The position numbers and the translations under genes are program-made. Of a DNA stretch of 64,000 nt, positions 20,273 through 28,870 are shown piece after piece. Every line of letters starts with the position of its first letter. The stretch's first letter is position 1. Source of the DNA: Streptomyces sp. ICC1 (GTDB lineage Bacteria > Actinomycetota > Actinomycetes > Streptomycetales > Streptomycetaceae); NCBI RefSeq assembly GCF_003287935.1, contig NZ_CP030287.1, forward strand, positions 5,535,022-5,599,021, given 5' to 3'. The notes below the pieces were generated by a model. That model searched no databases. It saw nothing but the letters and a program-made list of their open reading frames with translations, and was not told the origin of the DNA.

Positions 20273-20932
20273 TCAGCCGGCGAGCGGGATCTCCGCGAGG
20301 GACTCCCAGGTCATGCGCCAGCCTCCGGTATCCGGTGCGATGTCGTAGCGGACGTTCAGCAGGTGGACGGCATCGACTCGCAGCGAGGCGCGACGGGGGG
20401 TGATGGTGTTGCGGAGAGTGCTGTTGAGGGTGTCGGAGTCGGCGGAGTCGTAGGAGTAGCCGAGGGACATGTGTGGCCGCCCGCCGTTGTGCTGCAAGGC
20501 CGCGGCTCCCCGGGTAGTGCGGATCGCGGAACGTACGCGTTCCGTCAAGGCGATGAATTCCTCGTCGGGCCACACGTCGAGTACCGCGCCAGCGACGTTG
20601 CCGATGGGCGGTCCCACCTCGGTGTCGAAGGGAGCCACCGTGGCGAGTTCCTTGCGCAGGGCAGCGATTAGGTCCCGCCGCCCGGCTGCGCTGATGCCGG
20701 CGGAGGCCGTGTCGGCGATCATCTCCACGGTGAGGTGCAGGGTTCCGGGGTCACCGGCCTGAGCCGGGCAGGCAGGATCGATGGGGTGGTCCATCAGCAC
20801 GGGGCGGCAGGCGTGGGCCAGGGCCAGCAGGTCCTCGTCCATGCCGGAGCGAGGCAGTACGTAGACGTGGAGGACTCCCATCCCTTCGACCCACTGCTCC
20901 CCGCCACCGAACTTGGGCGTGAACCGGCGCAT
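20273..20932 (-). CDS. 2H phosphoesterase (2'-5' RNA ligase-like)
   Basis: A 219-residue member of the 2H phosphoesterase superfamily. The two catalytic histidine motifs are intact: H66-L-T68 (LHLTVEM) and H154-M-S156 (PHMSLGYS). Relatives process 2'-5' RNA links or cyclic phosphates on RNA and nucleotides. A perfect GGAGG lies four bases before the ATG at 20932, so I start there rather than 12 codons upstream. It is divergent from the GIY-YIG-like gene. The exact substrate is unknown; an RNA-repair or nucleotide-signal role is possible. Confidence 0.75.
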   Translation of the reverse strand: MRRFTPKFGGGEQWVEGMGVLHVYVLPRSGMDEDLLALAHACRPVLMDHPIDPACPAQAGDPGTLHLTVEMIADTASAGISAAGRRDLIAALRKELATVAPFDTEVGPPIGNVAGAVLDVWPDEEFIALTERVRSAIRTTRGAAALQHNGGRPHMSLGYSYDSADSDTLNSTLRNTITPRRASLRVDAVHLLNVRYDIAPDTGGWRMTWESLAEIPLAG

Positions 20933-21027
20933 GAGACCTCCAGCTACTTCGTGGCTTGCACTCCCCAACAGGGAACCTATCGGCCGCCGTGCCCGGTGCG
21001 GTGGCTCCTGCCGTAATGGCCGGAATC

Positions 21028-21039
21028 ACCCACGTGGGT
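21028..21039. promoter_or_regulatory. Perfect 12-bp palindrome between divergent genes
   Basis: ACCCACGTGGGT is a perfect palindrome in the region between the divergent 2H phosphoesterase and GIY-YIG-like genes. It could be an operator serving one or both. No other evidence. Confidence 0.3.
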
Positions 21040-21209
21040 ATCGACCTGGTGCGCCAGACCCCGGCACGACCAAGGGGCCAAGCCCGAAGGTGGAGCACTG
21101 CTTGGGGGTGCGGGCCGACGGCTCGCTGAGACGCGCCGCCTTCTCCAGCAAGGCGGTCACCGATCAGCGAAGATGATCGACTGTCAGTGCCGGCTGCGAC
21201 GCTGGTGGC

Positions 21210-21785
21210 ATGCCACGCATGCAGAGAAAGGGCTTCCACGACGCCCTCATGGCGCAGTGGGCCGAGGGAACTGACACCGAGGCGGCACGCGCCAAGGCCA
21301 TAGCCGATCTGCGGGCCGGCGCCGTGCCGCCGTGGGGGCACAAACACGAGGAAATCGTCCTGACGTCCTACCTGGTCAGGGAGCGGCTGCGCAGGGAGCT
21401 GCCAGACCCGGAGCGCGAGGGCGGCCGACTTTACGTCCTGGGATTCCAAGGCCTCCGCCCTGTGGTGAAGGTCGGAACCACCAGCAACCCCGAGCGGCAG
21501 TTCAACGCGTACGAGATCCAGGCGCGCAACCTCGGCTTCGCTCTCGTTGACGGGTGGGTCTCGGAGCCCCTGGGAACGAGGAAGGAGGTCTTCGGGCAGG
21601 AGGCGTACATCCTTGAGAGCCTGCACTTCGTCCTGAACGGACACCTCATCGGCGGCCGCATCTTCGAGTGGTTCCATGGCCACGACTTCCAACGGATCAA
21701 GGAACTCGTACAGGAACCGGACCAGCTCGTCATGGAGCGCTTCGGAGCACCAGCCAAGCCCACGGCACCGGGGCCCGGTGAGTGA
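21210..21785 (+). CDS. GIY-YIG / T5orf172-type domain protein
   Basis: A 191-residue protein. Residues ~72-155 match the T5orf172/MUG113 branch of the GIY-YIG superfamily: GRLYVLGFQG with the usual aromatic strand, then VVKVGTTSNPERQFNAYE, and a late EAYILESLHFVLNGH with a conserved acidic residue. Members are nucleases or nucleic-acid-binding proteins often found in phages and defence loci. No clear ribosome site precedes 21210, so the start is uncertain. It is divergent from the 2H phosphoesterase gene. Confidence 0.6.
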   Translation: MPRMQRKGFHDALMAQWAEGTDTEAARAKAIADLRAGAVPPWGHKHEEIVLTSYLVRERLRRELPDPEREGGRLYVLGFQGLRPVVKVGTTSNPERQFNAYEIQARNLGFALVDGWVSEPLGTRKEVFGQEAYILESLHFVLNGHLIGGRIFEWFHGHDFQRIKELVQEPDQLVMERFGAPAKPTAPGPGE

Positions 21786-22041
21786 ACGATCGGTGACCTA
21801 GCCCCCGGAGGGCTACGGGGGTATTGGCTTCGCACAGCTGCGAGTCAGATGAAGCGCGCTGCTGGAGACTCGTGGACCGATTTCCCCTCTTGCGGTTCCG
21901 TCGGCGAAGGGCTTCTCGCGGTCGCCACGGAAATCCGGGCGATGAGGTCGAAGAAGCTCTCTATCTGATCATTCCTCGCAGTTGGGCCGGATGTTTGTGG
22001 ATGCCTGCGGCCCACACCGGGGGCCCGGCAAGATGAGGCCC

Positions 22042-22953
22042 ATGTCTGACAACGCGAGTCCCTGCCTTGACCTGGAGATGAGCCTCCTGCTCCCTTCCTC
22101 GGCGCCGGCCACCTGGGGGGCTGCGGTCCACGAAGCAGCGCGACTTTTGGTCGGAATCAACTATCCAATTCATCAAGGCAGTTGGGACCTGCGTGCTCTG
22201 TCCTTCGTCCTGTACTCCCGAACGTACGCTGGACGGCCTCCCCAGGAGGTGGCCCTCAGTGATCTTCGCGCGGCGTTCTCCGGCCCCGCCGACCGTGAGC
22301 CGGGGATCATTGGGGAGATCGACGAGGCGCTCACGGCGACGGGGCAGGGCTACGACACTCGCGCCCACAAGAGCATGCCGCTATGGAGCATCTTCCGAGA
22401 GATCTGTGACCGGTACGGCGACCGCATCCGCGGGAGCGCGCTGGCCGACGATATCGAGCCCCCAGTGCCCGGTCCGTCCCCGATGCGTGCCGCCGCCCAG
22501 CGCCTTGCCGAGGTCTTCGCCGAATACCCGGCGAAGGCCCGCGACGCGGCTACTGTCCCGGAGATCGCCTCTGCCCCCCTCCTCCTGGAGTCCCAGCGGA
22601 TCCAGGTCGTGACGGGCAGCAGCGTCAGACGCCTCTCCTGCGCCCAGGGCTGCGAGATCGTCGCTCTGCGTGTGGACGGCCCCGAGGCGATCCAGGTGTG
22701 CAGCCAGGGGCACGAGTCGAGAGATTGGGAGCTGGACGCCGTCCGGGCACGGTTGGCGTTTGCACGCACCACTGGTGCCCTCCCATCCGCAGCTGGCACC
22801 TTCCAGGTTCAAGAGCTGCGGATCGCGTCTACGACGCTGCCCCGGGACAGCGACCCGGAGGAGATCAACGTGTTCCTCCGTCCCCAGCCCGAGCTCTTCG
22901 GACGTGAAGGCGTCCTCGATCGGCTGCGGCGCCTGGTGGATCGCCCCTCATGA
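22042..22953 (+). CDS. Hypothetical protein
   Basis: A 303-residue protein I do not recognise. The N-terminal third is helical (TWGAAVHEAARLLVGINYPI). The middle is rich in short helices. Residues ~200-245 contain a compact strand-rich segment with cysteines (RRLSCAQGCEIVAL, AIQVCSQGHESRDWELD) that could bind a metal. The ATG at 22042 has GAGG just upstream; another ATG three codons earlier is possible. It converges with the PIG-L gene, 19 bases away. No operon partner indicates a role. Confidence 0.6.
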   Translation: MSDNASPCLDLEMSLLLPSSAPATWGAAVHEAARLLVGINYPIHQGSWDLRALSFVLYSRTYAGRPPQEVALSDLRAAFSGPADREPGIIGEIDEALTATGQGYDTRAHKSMPLWSIFREICDRYGDRIRGSALADDIEPPVPGPSPMRAAAQRLAEVFAEYPAKARDAATVPEIASAPLLLESQRIQVVTGSSVRRLSCAQGCEIVALRVDGPEAIQVCSQGHESRDWELDAVRARLAFARTTGALPSAAGTFQVQELRIASTTLPRDSDPEEINVFLRPQPELFGREGVLDRLRRLVDRPS

Positions 22954-22972
22954 TCCCTCGGCCCGACCTGAC

Positions 22973-23794
22973 TCAGAGGGGCCGGTGGTGCACCACCGGC
23001 CAGTCCTCGGCGCCCAGGCTCGGCTCGCGCTGGCCGAGATGCGGAGGGTAGGCGCTCAGACGGATGTAGTACTCCGTGGAGATGATCGACTCCCGTACGT
23101 CTGCGGGGAGGCGGGCGAGGATCCCGGGCAGAGGGCGCTCGCGGGCCACCTCGCTGCGGTGGGAGAGAATGGCCGCCCACTTTTCGGTGAGGAAGCCGCT
23201 CACATCGACGGTTGCCGTGATGTGTCCGTCCGGTACCGACAGCACCTCCTTCCCGACCCGCGACAACAGCGCGCCCAGCTCGCCCACCCCCGAGTCGGGG
23301 TGGGTGGCCGCGTACAGGGCGGCAGGCTGCCACGGGGCGCCCGCCTCCGGGTACTGGTGTTCCAGGCCTGCTGCGTGGAAGGCCAGGACGGCCGCTTGAT
23401 GGGTGCGGATGTGGTCGGGGTGGCCGGTCAACTGGCCGTAGGCGTCATGGGTCAACACCAGCTGTGGCCTTACGGCGCGGATGTGTCCGACGAGCATCCC
23501 CACGACCTCGTCGATGGGGGCGTCACACAGCCTCGGCCGGCCGGGTGCGGAGTCGGGGATGCGGGCGTCGGCGTAGCCGAGCATCCGGGGCTCGCCGGCG
23601 CCCAGAACCTTCAGTGCGTCGGCGAGTTCGGCGGCCCGGTGACTGTCCGGGGACCAGGTCGCGGTGACGACCGCGGTGTCGGCACCGGCTGCGGCGTGCT
23701 GCGCGAGCACGCCGCCGGCGAGGAGTGACTCGTCGTCGGGGTGGGCGAAGACCCCGAGGAGGGACGGCTGCCACAGGGCGGGCGGTGAGTTCAT
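22973..23794 (-). CDS. PIG-L family deacetylase
   Basis: A 273-residue LmbE/PIG-L zinc deacetylase, the family that removes acetyl groups from N-acetylglucosamine-type substrates (mycothiol MshB, teicoplanin deacetylase). The metal motif HPDDE is at residues 18-22 and the third ligand lies in GHPDHIRTH. The size fits the family. It is the last gene of a minus-strand set with the methyltransferase-NUDIX fusion and a second methyltransferase, suggesting modification of a sugar-nucleotide or small metabolite; the substrate is not evident. Confidence 0.88.
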   Translation of the reverse strand: MNSPPALWQPSLLGVFAHPDDESLLAGGVLAQHAAAGADTAVVTATWSPDSHRAAELADALKVLGAGEPRMLGYADARIPDSAPGRPRLCDAPIDEVVGMLVGHIRAVRPQLVLTHDAYGQLTGHPDHIRTHQAAVLAFHAAGLEHQYPEAGAPWQPAALYAATHPDSGVGELGALLSRVGKEVLSVPDGHITATVDVSGFLTEKWAAILSHRSEVARERPLPGILARLPADVRESIISTEYYIRLSAYPPHLGQREPSLGAEDWPVVHHRPL

Positions 23795-23858
23795 GGGCGT
23801 AGAACCCTTCTGGAACGTGTGACTCGGCGTGGGTCTGACACGGGCGGGAAGAATCCGG

Positions 23859-25019
23859 TTATGCAGTCCCGGGGCCGGAGGGGTGGAAGGCGGCCGCGGC
23901 TGGATGGTCGAGCGGGAGGCTCGGATTCCACGCGGTCAGGCACTGAGCGCTCGGCACGAACAGAGGCTGCGGCAGCGCGTCCCGGGGCCAGAACCTCCAG
24001 GCTCCGATGGTCTCTTCGCGCTGCAGCGGTACGCCGGACCACCGGGTGACCAGGACGGGCACTGTCACCCGGACGATGTCACCCACCCGGTCCAGGAGGG
24101 TGCCCAGCACGACGGTGTCGGCGACATCGGCCACGAGGCCGGCCTCCTCGTGGAGTTCGCGTACGGCGGCCTCGGCGAAGGTCTCGCCGGGCTCAACGGA
24201 TCCACCCGGCATTTCGAAGGTCCCACCCTGGTGTTGGCCTAGGAGGACACCATCCGGACCGTGGATGATCACGCCGACCCCCACGACCGCGCGCGGAGGC
24301 GGTGGAGTGCTGGTGCGCTGGCGGCTCGGCACCCTCTGTGGCCGCCGGGCCTCGTACAGCCGGTAGGAGGCCTGGTTGTCCGGCTGCGGCGCGTCGATCG
24401 CCGTGGCCTTCTCCAGGGTGAGGCCGTGCTCGACCAGGAGGTCTTCCCACAGCTGGGTGGTCAGGACCCACATGTGGACGGGGTGGGTCTGGTCGGTGCC
24501 GGGCAGTCGCAGGATCTCTGGGCGTGGGGTGGCGGCCGTGGAGGGTCCGGCCCCAGCGGAGTTGGTGTGCAGTGCAGAGAACAGGAGGCGCCCACCGGGC
24601 TTCAGGGCATTGCCCAGCGCGGGCAAGAGCCGGTTGGGGTCCAGGAAGGGCAGGCCGTTGACGGAGTAGATGAGGTCGTACGGGGCTGCGTCCCGTAGGT
24701 GGGCGACGGCGTCGGCGCACACGAAGCGGAGCCCGGGAGTGGTCGGGTACCGGGTGACGGCGCGCTCGTGCTGGGTGGGGGAGGCGTCCACGCCGGTGAC
24801 GTCGGCGCCCAGGGCGGCCAGGCGGGCGGCGTGCCGGCCCACTCCGCTGCCGAGGTCGAGGATGCGGAGCCCTGCCACGTCCCCGAGGCTCTCGATGCCG
24901 GGCCCGGTGTCGGTGACGCCCCAGTCCCACCGCTCGATCTCCGGCAGGTCCGGGCGGACGGTGAGCTGGTGCGCCCCGTAGGTGGTCCAGGTTTCGACGG
25001 TCTGGTTCTCGATGTCCAT
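23859..25019 (-). CDS. Methyltransferase-NUDIX hydrolase fusion
   Basis: A 386-residue two-domain protein. Residues ~40-150 form a class I S-adenosylmethionine methyltransferase (motif I ILDLGSGVGRHAARLA, then VTGVDASP). A proline-rich linker (STPPPPRA) leads to a NUDIX domain whose box follows GX5EX7REL-HEEAG (GGSVEPGETF, then RELHEEAGL). NUDIX enzymes hydrolyse nucleoside diphosphate-linked compounds. I start at the second ATG (25019), which has GGAGG at good spacing; the ATG at 25025 is too close to it. Flanked by a deacetylase and another methyltransferase gene in the same direction. Confidence 0.85.
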   Translation of the reverse strand: MDIENQTVETWTTYGAHQLTVRPDLPEIERWDWGVTDTGPGIESLGDVAGLRILDLGSGVGRHAARLAALGADVTGVDASPTQHERAVTRYPTTPGLRFVCADAVAHLRDAAPYDLIYSVNGLPFLDPNRLLPALGNALKPGGRLLFSALHTNSAGAGPSTAATPRPEILRLPGTDQTHPVHMWVLTTQLWEDLLVEHGLTLEKATAIDAPQPDNQASYRLYEARRPQRVPSRQRTSTPPPPRAVVGVGVIIHGPDGVLLGQHQGGTFEMPGGSVEPGETFAEAAVRELHEEAGLVADVADTVVLGTLLDRVGDIVRVTVPVLVTRWSGVPLQREETIGAWRFWPRDALPQPLFVPSAQCLTAWNPSLPLDHPAAAAFHPSGPGTA

Positions 25020-25048
25020 CAGCATGTCCTCCAGCAGGGTGGGGTGGG

Positions 25049-25639
25049 TCAGGGGTGCAGGGCGTAGCAGCGGAGTACGTCAAGGTCGTGTGTGCGGACG
25101 ACGGACCAGCCCGCGGTGAGGATCTCGGCCTCGGCCGGGCTGATGCCGAGGCTTTGGAGCGGGTCGTTGTTCTCCCGGCGGCCGGTGATCTCGGCGACGA
25201 CCCAGAAGGTTCCGCCGGGTACCAGGAGGCGGCGGACTCGGTTGACGAAGGCGGCCTTGTCGTCGAGCCACCGGTAGACCAGGCGGCAGGTGATGACCGC
25301 GTACGCGGGATCCGGCAGACAGGTCAGGTCGTCCGCCCCGACGTCGACGCATCTCCACAGCGGTCCGGGCATCTCCGGGGAGTCCTGGGCAGCGGCGAGG
25401 GCGAGGGCACTGGGGGAGCAGTCGATCCCGGTGGTCTGATAGCCCCGCTGGTGGTGGAGGTGGCGGGTCAGGGTGCCGTCGCCGCAGCCGATGTCGAGGG
25501 CCGGTCGCCCCCGGCCGGGTCCCAGGCGCTGGTCCATCAGCCGGGTCTCGGCGTCGTCGAGCTGTCGGTAGCGGCGGCCTTGGGCCCAGTGGGGGTCCCA
25601 GTACGCGGCGGTCGAGGTCGAGGTCGTTGTCACGGACAT
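25049..25639 (-). CDS. Class I SAM-dependent methyltransferase
   Basis: A 196-residue methyltransferase with motif I ALDIGCGDGTLTRHL, the acidic end of beta-2 (TTGIDCSPSALALA) and a post-motif strand (GGTFWVVAEI). The C-terminal lid region is short. Start choice is uncertain: ATG at 25639 has AAGG too close, while the GTG two codons later has better spacing. It is the first gene of the deacetylase/NUDIX group as seen here, but an adapter remnant begins 30 bases upstream, so its promoter and true upstream neighbour are unknown. Confidence 0.8.
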   Translation of the reverse strand: MSVTTTSTSTAAYWDPHWAQGRRYRQLDDAETRLMDQRLGPGRGRPALDIGCGDGTLTRHLHHQRGYQTTGIDCSPSALALAAAQDSPEMPGPLWRCVDVGADDLTCLPDPAYAVITCRLVYRWLDDKAAFVNRVRRLLVPGGTFWVVAEITGRRENNDPLQSLGISPAEAEILTAGWSVVRTHDLDVLRCYALHP

Positions 25640-25669
25640 CCTTCGCGGGCGGAGGGCAGGGCTGGGCGC

Positions 25670-25717
25670 CTGTCTCTTATACCAATCTCCGAGCCCACGA
25701 GACTAGGCATGAACTCG
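25670..25717. other. Nextera adapter remnant (assembly junction)
   Basis: This is an almost exact Nextera adapter: mosaic end CTGTCTCTTATAC, then ATCTCCGAGCCCACGAGAC, the 8-base index TAGGCATG and the start of the P7 sequence. Only two bases in the mosaic end are swapped. The index matches the corrupted one at 7568-7575, so both come from the same library. The sequence to the right was joined artificially. Confidence 0.96.
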
Positions 25718-25790
25718 CCCGCACCCCGGCCCGCCGGACCGTGTGGCGGAGCTCACGGCGGCCCCGGCACGACCCGGCGGGGGCGGCGGC

Positions 25791-25880
25791 CGTACCGGCC
25801 GTGCACGTACCGGCCGTGCACGTACCGGCCGTGCACGCACCAGCCGTGCGCGTACCGGCCTTGCACGTACTAGCCGCGCA
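25791..25880. repeat. Six 15-bp tandem repeats
   Basis: Six consecutive 15-base units (25791-25805, 25806-25820, 25821-25835, 25836-25850, 25851-25865, 25866-25880) with consensus CGTACCGGCCGTGCA. The first three are identical and the last three have one to three changes. The array sits right behind the quinone oxidoreductase gene and its last unit contains that gene's stop codon. Confidence 0.9.
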
Positions 25881-26649
25881 CGTGCAGACCGAAGCCCGTG
25901 CGGCCCGTGGGCTCCAGTCCCTCCTTCAGGTGCAGCGAGGGCATCTCGTAGTCACCGAAGTTCTGCCGCCGGAACGCGATCGGCTCGGTCGACTCCAGGG
26001 TGAGCAGGCGCTGCTCCCAGGCCTTCGCGACGTCCGCGTACTCCTCGGCGCCCATCCGGTCGGTGCCGTACAGCACGAACGGCGGCAGGGCCTCGATGCC
26101 CGGGTAGTAGAGGATGCCGTGGTGGATCGGGAACAGCAGGTCGTCGATGGGGCCGTTGATCCCGCGGGCGGCGTAGTGCGGCTCTGGGCCGCCGGCCGTC
26201 ACCGACAGCAGGGCCCTCCTGCCCGCGAGGGTGCCTTCGCCGAAGCGCTCGCCGTACTTGGTGCCGCTGTGCTCGCCGACGCCGTACGCGAAGCGGTGGG
26301 TGAACACCCGGTCCACCCAGCCCTTGAGGATCGCGGGCATCGAGTACCACCACATCGGGAACTGGAAGATGACCGTGTCCGCCCACAGCAGCTTCTCCTG
26401 CTCGGCGAGGACGTCCGGGGTGAGCGTCCCGGCACCCAAGGCCCGGCCCGAGTCCAGGGCCACCTTCAGCGGGCTCGAGGCGGCGGGGCCGTAGTCCTCC
26501 GCGTCCACGACCGCCTTCCAGTTCATCGCGTACAGGTCGCTCACCCGAACCTCGTGCCCGGCGGCCTCCAAGGTGGACACCGCGAGGTCCTTCAGCGAGC
26601 CGTTGAGCGACTTCGGCTCGGGGTGGGCGTAGACGATGAGCGTCTTCAT
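25870..26649 (-). CDS. NAD(P)H quinone oxidoreductase (flavodoxin-2 fold)
   Basis: A 259-residue flavodoxin-like NAD(P)H dehydrogenase (NQO1/MdaB type), which uses FMN or FAD to reduce quinones or azo compounds. Family features: KTLIVYAHPEPKSLNGSL at the N-terminus, IFQFPMWWYSMPAILKGWVD (flavin loop and dimer contact), and LLSVTAGGPEPHY. GGAGGAG precedes the ATG at 26649, better than the longer open frame. It is divergent from an XRE/MmyB regulator, its likely controller. The stop lies in the last unit of the 15-base repeat array. Confidence 0.88.
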   Translation of the reverse strand: MKTLIVYAHPEPKSLNGSLKDLAVSTLEAAGHEVRVSDLYAMNWKAVVDAEDYGPAASSPLKVALDSGRALGAGTLTPDVLAEQEKLLWADTVIFQFPMWWYSMPAILKGWVDRVFTHRFAYGVGEHSGTKYGERFGEGTLAGRRALLSVTAGGPEPHYAARGINGPIDDLLFPIHHGILYYPGIEALPPFVLYGTDRMGAEEYADVAKAWEQRLLTLESTEPIAFRRQNFGDYEMPSLHLKEGLEPTGRTGFGLHVRG

Positions 26650-26799
26650 GGGAACTCCTCCGGATCGGATGCCTTCGATCCTGGCCGCCGCGGCGCCCGG
26701 CATTCAGGGGCGGCTCTTCCACCGGTCCGGACTTCCTGGTATTGGCAGGGCCACCTTCGCGGCCGCCTCCGCGGGCACCGGCGTGGCCATACTGGGGAC

Positions 26800-27660
26800 A
26801 TGGACGATCTTGCGGGCTTCCTCCGGACCCGGCGCTCCCGGGTCGACCCGGCGGCCGTCGGCATCCCCGCCGACAGCCGCCGCCGAGTCGAAGGGCTGCG
26901 CCGCGAGGAGGTCGCGCACCTGTCCGGGGTCAGCGTCGACTACTACGTACGCCTGGAGCAGGGCCGCGCGACCCAGCCCTCCGAGCAGGTCCTCGACGCG
27001 CTCGCCCGCGTCCTCGGCCTCGACGACACCGAGCGCGGGCACCTCGGCCGGCTCGCCCGGCAGCGCCGCCGCCCCGCGAAGGCGCCGGGCGGGAGGGTCC
27101 GGCCGGAGGTGCTGCGCGTCCTCGGCCTGGTCACCGGCGCCCCCGCGATGATCATGGACCACCGGCTGGACGTGCTCGCCGGGAACCGCCTCGCCGGACT
27201 CCTCTTCGGCCGGCCCCTGCCGGGCCTGAACACCGCCCGTCACGTCTTCCTCGAGGAGGCCGAGCGCGGCCTCTACGCGGACTGGGAGAAGTGCACCCTC
27301 GACCTGGTCGGGCACCTGCGCCTGGCCTCCGGCAAGTACCCCGAAGACGCCGGGCTCGCCTCGCTCATCGGCGAGCTGGCCATGGGCAGCGAGCGCTTCC
27401 GCCGCCTCTGGGCCCGCGCGGACGTGCGCGCCCGCGCCCACGGGCGCAAGGCGTACCGCCACCCGCTGGTCGGGCCCCTGGAACTGCACCAGGAGAACTT
27501 CGCCCTGCCGGACGCGTCCGGCATGGAGCTGGTGGTGCTGTCCGCGGCCCCCGGCAGCCCCGCCGAAGACGGACTGCGCCTGCTCGCGGACCTGGGCGCG
27601 GACAGCGGGGACACACACCCCCCGGCGACCGCCCCGGCCCGCGGCGGCTCACGGATTTAG
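26800..27660 (+). CDS. XRE regulator with MmyB-like ligand domain
   Basis: A 286-residue regulator. An XRE helix-turn-helix (FLRTRRSRVDPAAV, EEVAHLSGVSVDYYVRLEQG) fills residues ~7-75 and is followed by the MmyB-like PAS-type ligand domain (MIMDHRLDVLAGNRLAGLLF, then FRRLWARADVRA and a conserved HPLVGPLELHQENF). Such proteins typically repress a neighbouring oxidoreductase gene and release it on binding a ligand. The divergent quinone reductase fits. The ATG at 26800 was chosen by the domain start; the frame continues upstream to the adapter but has no protein-like content. Its stop overlaps that of the methyltransferase by four bases. Confidence 0.85.
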   Translation: MDDLAGFLRTRRSRVDPAAVGIPADSRRRVEGLRREEVAHLSGVSVDYYVRLEQGRATQPSEQVLDALARVLGLDDTERGHLGRLARQRRRPAKAPGGRVRPEVLRVLGLVTGAPAMIMDHRLDVLAGNRLAGLLFGRPLPGLNTARHVFLEEAERGLYADWEKCTLDLVGHLRLASGKYPEDAGLASLIGELAMGSERFRRLWARADVRARAHGRKAYRHPLVGPLELHQENFALPDASGMELVVLSAAPGSPAEDGLRLLADLGADSGDTHPPATAPARGGSRI

Positions 27661-28694
27661 ACGGCGACGGCCTCCACGATGGAGGGGAGGGCGGGCGTGG
27701 GGAGGACCCGGTCCACCCGGAAGCCCGCGCGGGCCAGCAGGTCGTCGAACTCCCGCGCGGTGCGCTCACGGCCCCTGAGGACCATCAGCATGACGATGTC
27801 CAGCTCCACCCCGGGGTGCGGGGCGCTGGCTTCCGGCAGGACCGTGTCGACCACGAGGAGCCGGGTGCCGGCGGACGCCGCCCGGCGGACCGAGCCGAGG
27901 ATGCGCAGCGCGTCCTCGTCGTTCCAGTCGTGCAGGATGTGCTTGAGGACGTAGAAGTCGCCCCCTGCCGGCACCCCGGCGAAGAAGTCGCCGCCCTCGG
28001 TCTCCCAGCGGTTCGCCAACCCCGGTGAATCCAGAACGTGTTCGGCCACCGTGGCCGGCTGATCGAAGAGCACCCCGGTCAGCGTGGGATTGCGGGCCAG
28101 GAAGGCCCGCAGCAGGCCCCCGCGGCCGCCGGCCACGTCGACCACCCGCGAGTCGGCCGGAAAGTCGTAGCCCTGCGCGACGAGTTCGTCGACCGGACCG
28201 GAGAACGTGGCCATTCCGGTGTCGAAGGTGGCCCGGTCCTCCGGGGACTTGCCGAGGTACTCGAAGAAGGTGGCCCCGTACGCTTCGGTGAAGCCGGGCC
28301 GCCCGGTGACCAGGGTGTCCTCCAGGCCGTCGGCCGAGCGGCGGAACATCGGGTCGGTGATCATCAGCACCGAGGAGTGCTGTGAGCCCGGCAGGTCGGT
28401 GCGCAGCCCCTGCCCGTCCTCCGTGAGCCGGAACCCGCCCCGCTCGTCCTCCCGGAACAGCCCGCGGATCGCGAGCAGGCGCAGCACCCGGTGGAGCGAG
28501 GGCCCGTGGGTGCCGGTGCGGGCGGCGAGCTCTTCGGCCGTGCGGGGGCCTTCGGCGAGGTGGTCGGCGATCCGGTGTACGGCCACGGCGCGCAGCGCGG
28601 CGGAGTGGATGTAGCCGTACATGACGTCGTGCAGCGGGGGCGGTTCGAAGAGCTCGGTCGTCGGTCGGATCGGCTCGCCGGTGGGACTGGGCAC
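27657..28694 (-). CDS. O-methyltransferase (COMT/hydroxyneurosporene type)
   Basis: A 345-residue methyltransferase with an N-terminal winged-helix dimerisation domain (ALRAVAVHRIADHLAEGPRT, PSLHRVLRLLAIRGLF) and a C-terminal Rossmann domain (VVDVAGGRGGLLRAF). The general-base histidine lies in LKHILHDWNDED. This family methylates phenolic or other hydroxyl groups in secondary metabolism. The GTG at 28694 has GAGGAG at good spacing and is preferred to the ATG nine codons upstream. No biosynthetic neighbours are visible, so the substrate is open. Confidence 0.88.
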   Translation of the reverse strand: MPSPTGEPIRPTTELFEPPPLHDVMYGYIHSAALRAVAVHRIADHLAEGPRTAEELAARTGTHGPSLHRVLRLLAIRGLFREDERGGFRLTEDGQGLRTDLPGSQHSSVLMITDPMFRRSADGLEDTLVTGRPGFTEAYGATFFEYLGKSPEDRATFDTGMATFSGPVDELVAQGYDFPADSRVVDVAGGRGGLLRAFLARNPTLTGVLFDQPATVAEHVLDSPGLANRWETEGGDFFAGVPAGGDFYVLKHILHDWNDEDALRILGSVRRAASAGTRLLVVDTVLPEASAPHPGVELDIVMLMVLRGRERTAREFDDLLARAGFRVDRVLPTPALPSIVEAVAV

Positions 28695-28870
28695 GGCTGC
28701 ACTCCTCGGGTCAGGGGGCACGTGCCGTCCATGCTTCCCCGCCCGACGGCCCCGCCGGGGCCGCTTCCTCCCGACTCCGCACTGTCAAGGGCGAATTCGG
28801 GGCAGCCCCGGCCCGGGGCCCGGCCCGACGCCCGGACCGGCGCCTTGCCCCCGGTATCGTCCGCCGGGTG

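Noticed and set aside
7024..25669. Insertion of a mobile island between rmdB and downstream chromosome
   Set aside because: The left border coincides with adapter sequence, so the junction is artificial and says nothing about integration.
25791..25880. Possible CRISPR array
   Set aside because: Units are 15 bases with no spacers and no cas genes; it is a plain tandem repeat.
25627..27660. A 677-codon plus-strand protein ending in an XRE regulator
   Set aside because: Its first ~390 codons contain the adapter peptide, the 15-base repeats and the antisense of the quinone oxidoreductase; only 26800-27660 is real.
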